Below, in pieces: positions 15,530-20,623 of a stretch of DNA of 20,623 nucleotides; the stretch's first letter is position 1; the number at the start of each line of letters is the position of its first letter. The DNA lies in the NCBI GenBank assembly GCA_002354205.1, contig DELD01000061.1, forward strand, positions 1 through 20,623. The letters run 5' to 3'. Origin of the DNA: Micavibrio sp. UBA2705 (GTDB taxonomy: Bacteria; Pseudomonadota; Alphaproteobacteria; Micavibrionales; Micavibrionaceae). The notes under the pieces are model-generated. The model had not been told where the DNA came from and did no database searches. It worked only from the letters and a program-made list of their open reading frames with translations. A program made the position numbers and the translations under genes.

Positions 15530-15562
15530 TAGCCCGGATTGTAAGAATTACAATCCGGGCTA
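15530..15562. repeat. Perfect 15-bp inverted repeat between convergent genes
   Basis: The arms TAGCCCGGATTGTAA (15530-15544) and its exact complement (15548-15562) are separated by GAA. Neither strand has a following U-run (ACTTCT on plus, AGGGGAG on minus), so it is not a standard intrinsic terminator, although such a stable hairpin may block or protect transcript ends. The three-base spacer and length recall dispersed palindromic repeats, but only one copy is present in this window. Confidence 0.6.
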
Positions 15563-15565
15563 CTT

Positions 15566-16489
15566 CTATGCGCCGCATAAACGGTTTTTAATATATGAAC
15601 GCAGCCAGACATGCGGCTTATATGCATTGTTGCATTTATTCCACATTAAGGACGACTCCGTTACAGGCAGCAATGCGCCGCGCACTTCCACAATGCGCAA
15701 ATCATCATATTGCTGGCACAGCGTGTTCGCGTTTTCGCTCATCGCCATCAAAGTCATGTCCGTATTGCGTAGCATAATAAGCGCTGATGCTATATCGGGC
15801 ACTTCCGTTAAGTGGCGCTGCAAAATACCGCCCTTCATCAATTCACGATCCAGATTTGTGGTTTTCAGCCCCGTATGAATTTTCAAATGCGCTGCATTAA
15901 TAAAATCATCTGCGTCCATATAGCCTTGCGTATAAAAGCGGTTATGTTTTGAACAAATTAACGTGTAACTAATCTCACGCAAAGTTTCACATTCAATATA
16001 AGGGGGTAACGGGTCGGCCTTGTGACCAATGCAGGCCGCGATTTCCCGTGCCTCCAGCAAATCAACGGCTTGATGCGCATTCACACGCATCATATTCATC
16101 GCCAAATTGGGATAGTGACGCCGCGCATAAAGCATGATTTGTTCAACATAATAGCTGGCATTAATCGGGGTAATCGCAATATCAAAGCGGCGTTCTTCTG
16201 CGCACGGATCAAAATCACTTTCATCATATTGCGTAAAATATTCACAGCCATCTAAAATATCGACCGCACGCCCCCAGCATTGCCGCCCTTCGCGCGTCAA
16301 TTCTAAACCCGATGGTGTTTTGATAAAAAGTTCCTGCCCCGTAATCGCGCGTAATTCTTTCATATAACGCGATACGGCGGGCTGCGAGAGGTTAAGGTCT
16401 TCTGCGGCGCGCGTCATATTATGATGCCGGCAGACAGCATCAAAAACCAACAGCATATTTAAGTTTAAACTAGATAAATAATACCCCAA
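15566..16489 (-). CDS. LysR-type transcriptional regulator
   Basis: A 307-residue regulator: winged helix-turn-helix at about 9-67 (LNLNMLLVFDAVCRHHNMTRAAEDLNLSQPAVSRYMKEL, recognition helix around 35-45) and a LysR substrate-binding domain from about 95. The target and ligand are not known; the domain begins with FDIAITPINASYYVEQIM, of the kind found in NodD/NahR-like members. The start is a TTG at 16489, chosen because AAGGAGG sits seven bases upstream and no ATG suits the N-terminus. A palindrome at 16500-16519 ends in the ribosome binding site, suggesting self-repression. The gene on the same strand upstream ends 44 bp away. Confidence 0.9.
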   Translation of the reverse strand: MGYYLSSLNLNMLLVFDAVCRHHNMTRAAEDLNLSQPAVSRYMKELRAITGQELFIKTPSGLELTREGRQCWGRAVDILDGCEYFTQYDESDFDPCAEERRFDIAITPINASYYVEQIMLYARRHYPNLAMNMMRVNAHQAVDLLEAREIAACIGHKADPLPPYIECETLREISYTLICSKHNRFYTQGYMDADDFINAAHLKIHTGLKTTNLDRELMKGGILQRHLTEVPDIASALIMLRNTDMTLMAMSENANTLCQQYDDLRIVEVRGALLPVTESSLMWNKCNNAYKPHVWLRSYIKNRLCGA

Positions 16490-16499
16490 CAGCCCCTCC

Positions 16500-16519
16500 T
16501 TATAACATATTTGTTATAA
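16500..16519 (-). promoter_or_regulatory. Palindromic operator candidate in front of lysR
   Basis: TTATAAC (16500-16506) and GTTATAA (16513-16519) form a perfect 7-bp inverted repeat with a 6-bp spacer, matching the T-N11-A pattern of LysR-type boxes. On the minus strand its end runs directly into the AAGGAGG ribosome binding site of lysR. It could be an autoregulatory site. Confidence 0.45.
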
Positions 16520-16533
16520 CCTTTAGCGTGATT

Positions 16534-16887
16534 TTAAAGCTGCCGCGCTAATTTGCAATCATATGAAGAACCCTGCCCAATACACAGGCCAAAAGTTAGG
16601 CCTTTATAGTCAAGTTCAAAAACAGGAGATGCGCCGCCCACATGGCGAACACCTTCCGCCAATGCATTAAACAACGCATCGCAAACTTTGCCAAATTCTG
16701 CGGCTGTAAATGCATATTCCTCATCATAGACATCTGCGTATTTTAGGCGCTCTTGGCAAATATCGCCTCTCTGCGATGCATGGCTATTAAAAGCTTCAAC
16801 CAACGTATTAAACGCGGCGCTTTCAAAAAATGCTGCACGTTCTCTTTGCGCTTCTATATATGTGTTTTTGGACCCTTGACTAGCCAT
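16534..16887 (-). CDS. Hypothetical protein, 117 residues
   Basis: Not recognised. It is a soluble 117-residue protein, helical in its first 80 residues (EAQRERAAFFESAAFNTLVEAFNSHAS, then KVCDALFNALAEGVRHVGG) and with a short beta-like end (PVFELDYKGLTFGLCIGQGSSYDCKL). It has four cysteines (residues 44, 69, 101 and 110) and no signal peptide. The ATG at 16887 has AAGGAAAG ten bases upstream. lysR follows 44 bp later on the same strand without a visible terminator, so the two may be transcribed together. Confidence 0.7.
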   Translation of the reverse strand: MASQGSKNTYIEAQRERAAFFESAAFNTLVEAFNSHASQRGDICQERLKYADVYDEEYAFTAAEFGKVCDALFNALAEGVRHVGGASPVFELDYKGLTFGLCIGQGSSYDCKLARQL

Positions 16888-17050
16888 AAAATGAATCTTT
16901 CCTTATATATACATATACAGCTTTTATACAGATATCCCACCAAGACGCAAGCCCCAACCACTGCCCATAAAAGCGCTGCCCCCTTTAACATCATCACAAA
17001 AGCGCAAGACACACATAACAAAAATGATATATAAGCATTACAAATTATTA

Positions 17051-17080
17051 TTGGAAACCTCGACCATGACGTAATATGAA
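17051..17080 (+). promoter_or_regulatory. Possible promoter of the small-RNA candidate
   Basis: TTGGAA (17051-17056) is followed, after 18 bp, by TATGAA (17075-17080). The -10 lies in a 13-bp palindrome ATGAAT-A-ATTCAT (17076-17088) that could bind a regulator. The match to consensus is only moderate. Confidence 0.3.
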
Positions 17081-17086
17081 TAATTC

Positions 17087-17225
17087 ATCAGGCAAAATTG
17101 TCACGATACAAGCGCAAAGGCATTAACACCCCACTACCCCTTAATGTCTTTGTAGTTTTACCAGAAGAACTTACCCTTCCTCTATCGCAGTTTTTATATT
17201 CTGCGGCATTGGAAGGGATTTTTTT
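17087..17225 (+). ncRNA. Small RNA candidate with C-rich loop
   Basis: About 140 nt with no convincing coding frame contain two hairpins and end in a textbook terminator. The first stem pairs 17114-17126 with 17141-17153 (13 pairs, two of them G-U) around the loop CACCCCACTACCCC, which holds two CCCC motifs able to pair with ribosome binding sites. The second is the terminator, CCCTTCC (17174-17180) with GGAAGGG (17211-17217), with an inner CGCAG/CTGCG stem, then A and seven T. C-rich loops next to a terminator hairpin are a known design among alphaproteobacterial trans-acting small RNAs; I cannot place it in a named family. The 5' end is a guess from a weak promoter. The other reading is a leader of tetR that terminates early, but tetR has its own promoter-like sequence downstream. 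Confidence 0.55.
17174..17225 (+). terminator. Intrinsic terminator of the small-RNA candidate
   Basis: The outer 7-bp stem (17174-17180 with 17211-17217) and inner 5-bp stem (17186-17190 with 17201-17205) are followed by ATTTTTTT. No protein gene on the plus strand ends just before it. Confidence 0.8.
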
Positions 17226-17267
17226 ATGCGCCCTTTACCATGATCCTTTCATAAAGCTGTCAATAAT

Positions 17268-17319
17268 GTGAGAAATCCTCACCTTACATATTGACATTCG
17301 TACGCCACGTATCGAAAAT
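17268..17319 (+). promoter_or_regulatory. tetR promoter region with inverted repeat
   Basis: GTGAG-AAATC-CTCAC (17268-17282) is a short inverted repeat just upstream of a perfect -35 TTGACA (17291-17296), with a weak -10 GAAAAT at 17314-17319 after 17 bp. The placement suits autoregulation by the TetR protein encoded 30 bp further on. Confidence 0.4.
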
Positions 17320-17349
17320 GCCTTTATTATAAAAATGGAGATTCAAACG

Positions 17350-18015
17350 ATGAGCAGTGCTGCAAATGCAACAAAGCCGCGCACATCCGCCTTGGCTGAT
17401 GTAATTGGTGAAAACAAAAACAACACACAACGCACAGAACAAAAACCTGCGAAAAAAGCAGGGCGCCCGCGTTCAGAAAAGTCCCGTAAGGCGATCATCA
17501 ATGCGGTCAACCGTATGCTTCTCCACCGTAGCGCATCAGAGCTTTCCATCGAAGCGATTGCAAAAAAGGCCGGCGTTGGCAAAACCACAATTTACCGCTG
17601 GTGGCCTGATAAAGTATCACTCATCCTTGAAGCCGTTAATGCCAACGGCGCGAATGTACCCCAGCCGACCCACAAACCCGCAGGCGAAAGATTACTGTGG
17701 CAATTGGAACGTTTTTTACGCCTATTACGCGGTCGTAACGGCAAAGTCATCATCGAAATGATGTCACAGGCACAATCAAACAAAGATGCGCTTGGCAGTT
17801 TTTATGAAAGCTTTATGCTGATCCATGAAGAAAACCTCGCCGAAATCATTGAAATCGGCAAAAATGCCGGCGCATTCCGTACCGACCTCGACACCGGCAT
17901 GGCTGTTGATATGATTTATGGCGGCGTTGTCTATCACCTCATGAGCGGCTCAGACGAACTTGACGAAAGCTTCATCGAGCGCTACCCGCATGAAGCATTG
18001 CGTTTAGTACGCTAA
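17350..18015 (+). CDS. TetR/AcrR-family transcriptional regulator
   Basis: A 221-residue regulator. A 37-residue polar, lysine-rich arm leads into GRPRSEKSRKAIINAVNRML and the helix-turn-helix at 66-85 (SIEAIAKKAGVGKTTIYRWW), ending with PDKVSLILEAV, the classic TetR N-terminal domain. The C-terminal ligand domain (about 110-221) resembles the TetR_C_11 type seen with the IYRWW motif. I place the start at 17350: an ATG at 17335 exists in frame, but its ATGGAG contains the GGAG that serves as ribosome binding site for the second ATG. No efflux pump or enzyme gene is adjacent, so the target is not evident beyond possible self-control. Confidence 0.9.
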   Translation: MSSAANATKPRTSALADVIGENKNNTQRTEQKPAKKAGRPRSEKSRKAIINAVNRMLLHRSASELSIEAIAKKAGVGKTTIYRWWPDKVSLILEAVNANGANVPQPTHKPAGERLLWQLERFLRLLRGRNGKVIIEMMSQAQSNKDALGSFYESFMLIHEENLAEIIEIGKNAGAFRTDLDTGMAVDMIYGGVVYHLMSGSDELDESFIERYPHEALRLVR

Positions 18016-18033
18016 AAACAGAAATCTTCTAAT

Positions 18034-18061
18034 AAAAAACGCCGCTTATGCGGCGTTTTTT
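18034..18061. terminator. Bidirectional terminator between tetR and the PodJ-like gene
   Basis: A perfect 12-bp stem AAAAAACGCCGC (18034-18045) with 18050-18061 closes a TTAT loop, with six A on one side and six T on the other, so it can end transcription from both convergent genes. Confidence 0.93.
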
Positions 18062-18098
18062 CTACGCATTATACCGATGCTCTCATCAAACAGGTATT

Positions 18099-20351
18099 TT
18101 ACTGGCCGCTTGCGCTAACCATGTTGTTCATCATGTGTTCAATCAGCTCTGGTGTGGCTTTGCCGTCGGGAGCCATGTTGAACATGGTTTGGTATGAACG
18201 TATGGCATCTGCCGTCATTGGGCCGCTAATACCATCCGCAGGGCCTGGGTAAAGACCGAGCGCCATGAGATGTTCTTGTATTGGCGCGACCAAGCTGTAA
18301 TCAGACGATTCTGACATAACGGAGCGCACATCAATAATGTCACTTTCATGAAGCTGCGGCACTTTAGGCACGGCCGCAGCGCTCGCCGTGACTTGTGGCA
18401 TCGCTTTCGCCACGCCGCTAATTTTCTTATCTTGGAAGGCTGGATTTTCCGCTTGCTCAACGCGAACAATATTACGTACTTCTTCTAATGACAGGCCAAG
18501 TTTTGCCGTTAGCTGTCCCAGCGCATTTTGTGCTTCGACATTATTATGGTCAGAGGCAAGATTATACCAAAACAGCGCTTTGTTATTATCTTTTTGTCCT
18601 GTCAGGCCATTCTCATATATCAAGCCCAAATTATATGCAGATTCAGGCACGCCCGTTACGGCAGATTGTTCAAAATAATGCACGGCAGATTCAATTGAAT
18701 ATGGCACACCGATACCTTCGGCATAAGCAATGCCCAAATTATACTGCGCTTCTGGATGCCCAAGCAGCGCGGCGCTGCGATACATATTCATGGCACGTTC
18801 AATATTCTTTAACGTGCCAAGGCCTTGCTGATAAAGCACGCCAAGGTTATAGCGTGAATTGGCAACATTTTCCTTGCCCGATTCCATGAACCAGAAAAAC
18901 GCCTTTTCAAAATCTTGCGGTACACCTTCTTGGCCTGCTGTATATAATGCCGCTAGATCATGCTGCGCTTCTGGATTACCGCTAAAGGCTGCACTTTGAA
19001 TATCTTTGGCAAATCCGCTTAACGTTGTATCAAGCGCCGCGCGCTGCGCTAATGGCGCTGTGCCACCATCAACGGAAAAGAGCGCCGCTGCGGCCTGTTC
19101 TTCACGTTGATGTAAAGCTTTCGCAACATCCGCCGCGCTACGCACGATTTTCTTCGGCGCGATAATTTCTGGCGCGGCTTTAATTTCAACTTCTGGCGTT
19201 GTAATTTCTGCTTTTTCTACTGGCGCGCTCTGTTGGACGTCATCCTGAGCGCTTGGCGCAGCCATGTCTTCAACAGTTACCGTTTGAGCCATTTGCGCCT
19301 CAATAACGGGGGCTTCCGTAACGGTGATCTCCGCCTCTGGCGCATTAACGCCAGCATTATCGTCGCTTGCAGAAGGTTCTAAATCATTAAGCGCGGCAGC
19401 CACCGCATCAATATCGCCGCCAGTTTCGACCAATGTTTTATCAATTTGGTTTTGCAGCGCGTCGAAATCGCTGCGCGCGGCACTTTCATTCGCAAAAGCA
19501 TTTTGCGTGGTTGGCGCAACGGCGGAACGATCAAAATTATCTTGGCTACTTTGCACTTCGCTGACGTAGCGCGTCGGTGATGCTGTATGCAGCTGTAGAG
19601 ATGGGCCAAAGTGGCTAAAGCCCCAAACCGCAGCAACGCCCAAAGCAAGCAAAACAGAAATCGACACACCGCCAAATAAGCGCTGCTTAATTTTCGCGCG
19701 CTCTTCATCCACCATAGCTTCTGGCGTTTTCGCAGGGGTGACATCATTATGGTCGTTATATATATCTGCGCCGCTAATTTGCGGCATAGAAGAACGCTCT
19801 GCAATCGCGCGGTCAGTTAGCAAAACAAGCGCCTTGGCTTCTAACGCTTCGCGGGTTGAGGTTACGGTTTCCTCAATAATATTCACTTTGCGGTTTAAAC
19901 GAATTTTATCTTGTGAAATGCGCTCAATCTTGCGTGAAATGCGCGCGCTTTCTTCGCTCACACCATCTGCGCGTTCTACGGCGCTGCGTGCGCGCGCATC
20001 GACCAATGTCAGCTGTTCAATAAATGTGGTGCTATTTTGTTCTGTGCGCTCTACTTGCTCACGCATGAAGCTATATGATTTTTCGCTGCGCCCAGTGCGT
20101 TCTTCTAAATCAGTAACAAGGCGGCGTGTTTCTTCTAATTCTTTCCAAAGCATTTCACGTTCAGCTTCTGAACGGCGCAATTGCTGAGATACAGTATCAA
20201 GGAGTTTTACGATATAGGCTGATTTATCTTTACCCATGCTGACTGGTAAAGAAGCATTGGCTGGATTCAATGTCTTTTTTTCGCCCTGCTTAGCATTGGG
20301 CACTGTCATGCGGTTTTGTTTTTGTGATCGTGCAGATGTTTTTATATTCAT
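18099..20351 (-). CDS. PodJ-like protein: coiled coil, membrane segment, Sel1 repeats, peptidoglycan-binding domain
   Basis: A 750-residue bitopic protein. Residues about 40-180 are a long cytoplasmic coiled coil rich in Glu, Arg and Ser. One membrane segment follows at about 225-248 (LFGGVSISVLLALGVAAVWGF), then a Glu/Ala/Val/Pro-rich linker (about 290-405), four Sel1-type repeats (about 455-605, each with a YNLGVLYxxG core), and a C-terminal peptidoglycan-binding domain (about 690-746, LGLYPGPADGISGPMTADAIRSYQ). This order matches Caulobacter PodJ, a polar organiser that recruits PleC, although PodJ is longer (974) and Sel1/peptidoglycan-binding pairs occur in other alphaproteobacterial proteins too. 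An in-frame TTG four codons earlier (20363) is an alternative start. Two copies of an 11-bp direct repeat lie upstream. Confidence 0.82.
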   Translation of the reverse strand: MNIKTSARSQKQNRMTVPNAKQGEKKTLNPANASLPVSMGKDKSAYIVKLLDTVSQQLRRSEAEREMLWKELEETRRLVTDLEERTGRSEKSYSFMREQVERTEQNSTTFIEQLTLVDARARSAVERADGVSEESARISRKIERISQDKIRLNRKVNIIEETVTSTREALEAKALVLLTDRAIAERSSMPQISGADIYNDHNDVTPAKTPEAMVDEERAKIKQRLFGGVSISVLLALGVAAVWGFSHFGPSLQLHTASPTRYVSEVQSSQDNFDRSAVAPTTQNAFANESAARSDFDALQNQIDKTLVETGGDIDAVAAALNDLEPSASDDNAGVNAPEAEITVTEAPVIEAQMAQTVTVEDMAAPSAQDDVQQSAPVEKAEITTPEVEIKAAPEIIAPKKIVRSAADVAKALHQREEQAAAALFSVDGGTAPLAQRAALDTTLSGFAKDIQSAAFSGNPEAQHDLAALYTAGQEGVPQDFEKAFFWFMESGKENVANSRYNLGVLYQQGLGTLKNIERAMNMYRSAALLGHPEAQYNLGIAYAEGIGVPYSIESAVHYFEQSAVTGVPESAYNLGLIYENGLTGQKDNNKALFWYNLASDHNNVEAQNALGQLTAKLGLSLEEVRNIVRVEQAENPAFQDKKISGVAKAMPQVTASAAAVPKVPQLHESDIIDVRSVMSESSDYSLVAPIQEHLMALGLYPGPADGISGPMTADAIRSYQTMFNMAPDGKATPELIEHMMNNMVSASGQ

Positions 20352-20425
20352 ATCAAAACCCAAAAGCTCTTTCTAAATTCCCCAAAAAACACAGGCTCTG
20401 CCTAGCGCGATGCGCGGCGAAGCTT

Positions 20426-20477
20426 CAAAATTACGTTTTTCGTTTTCCCTAATGTTGTGAACAATACAAAATTACGT
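20426..20477. repeat. Direct repeat upstream of the PodJ-like gene
   Basis: CAAAATTACGT occurs at 20426-20436 and 20467-20477, start to start 41 bp, which is about four helical turns. The copies are 75-126 bp upstream of the PodJ-like start. Paired binding of a regulator is possible. The rest of 20352-20623 has no gene that I can support. Confidence 0.4.
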
Positions 20478-20576
20478 CTGAAAAATCCAGTTTTTTGTCA
20501 CTTTGCCCCAAAGATTGTCCACATAGCGCCGCACAGTATAGAAGCGCCACATATACAGGCCCCGCACCGCGCCATC

Positions 20577-20604
20577 TTGACAGATCCCCCACATCTGCTA
20601 TTGC
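20577..20604 (+). promoter_or_regulatory. Possible promoter facing out of the right edge
   Basis: TTGACA (20577-20582), a 16-bp spacer, and TATTGC (20599-20604). It would drive a plus-strand gene beyond the window, which cannot be seen here. Confidence 0.35.
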
Positions 20605-20623
20605 TAAAAAAAAGCATATAAAT

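Noticed and set aside
17076..17126. 16-codon frame starting at 17076 within the small-RNA candidate
   Set aside because: No ribosome binding site before its ATG, and it ends inside the 5' arm of the long stem. The structural reading explains the region better.
19379..19804. Second minus-strand frame of 141 codons inside the PodJ-like gene
   Set aside because: Same-strand frame shadow of the Ala/Glu-rich linker. The main frame is continuous through Sel1 repeats on one side and the membrane segment on the other, so a frameshift is not needed.
19738..20187. Long open frame (149 codons) on the plus strand
   Set aside because: It lies antisense inside the coiled-coil part of the PodJ-like gene, and its Ser/Arg-rich composition is what that coding strand gives in reverse. 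It has no ribosome binding site of note.
20515..20523. DnaA-box-like TTGTCCACA
   Set aside because: One isolated near-match. There is no cluster of boxes, no A/T-rich unwinding repeat array and no dnaA, dnaN or parAB nearby, so there is no case for an origin.
1..20623. Mobile elements, CRISPR arrays, tRNA/rRNA genes, toxin-antitoxin pairs or other defence systems
   Set aside because: None could be supported. All sizeable frames are core metabolism, signalling or single unknown genes, and no repeat-spacer pattern, transposase, integrase or clover-leaf sequence was seen.

Overview
The window looks like a piece of an alphaproteobacterial chromosome of moderate to low GC content. The strongest evidence is an adjacent divK-pleD pair, with DivK very close to the Caulobacter protein, an EipB/DUF1849 periplasmic protein, and a polar-organiser-like protein (coiled coil, one membrane segment, Sel1 repeats, peptidoglycan-binding domain). 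The isocitrate dehydrogenase is the long type with an extra C-terminal domain known from Thermus and Rickettsia-like bacteria, not the roughly 400-residue enzyme usual in alphaproteobacteria. No tRNA, rRNA, insertion sequence, CRISPR array or prophage gene was seen; this is a housekeeping and signalling region.

Left part (1-5730): the 3' end of a pterin carbinolamine dehydratase gene (phhB), then on the minus strand two unrecognised genes with look-alike promoters, homogentisate dioxygenase (hmgA) and a single-domain response regulator, then on the plus strand the threonine-to-glycine operon kbl-tdh. phhB and hmgA both belong to phenylalanine/tyrosine breakdown, and kbl-tdh to threonine breakdown, so this part is largely amino-acid catabolism.

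Middle part (5731-11580): a YcaC-like cysteine hydrolase (minus), ferrochelatase hemH (plus), a small unknown gene, isocitrate dehydrogenase and a MAPEG membrane protein (minus), a small heat-shock protein whose leader carries a ROSE-like RNA thermometer (plus), a 58-residue lipoprotein (minus), and a 32-codon gene with a strong ribosome binding site and its own terminator (plus).

Right part (11581-20623): signalling and cell-polarity genes. These are pleD and divK (minus), the EipB-like protein (minus), a second diguanylate cyclase (plus) behind a possible sigma-54 promoter, a LysR regulator and a small unknown gene (minus), a strong small-RNA candidate with a C-rich loop and its own terminator (plus), a TetR regulator (plus) and the PodJ-like protein (minus). 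DivK, PleD and PodJ act in one polarity/c-di-GMP system in Caulobacter, so their closeness here may be meaningful.

The most noteworthy regulatory items are the ROSE-like thermometer (10376-10456), the small-RNA candidate (about 17087-17225), the hairpin that covers the hmgA ribosome binding site (2854-2876), and the palindrome overlapping the lysR ribosome binding site (16500-16519).
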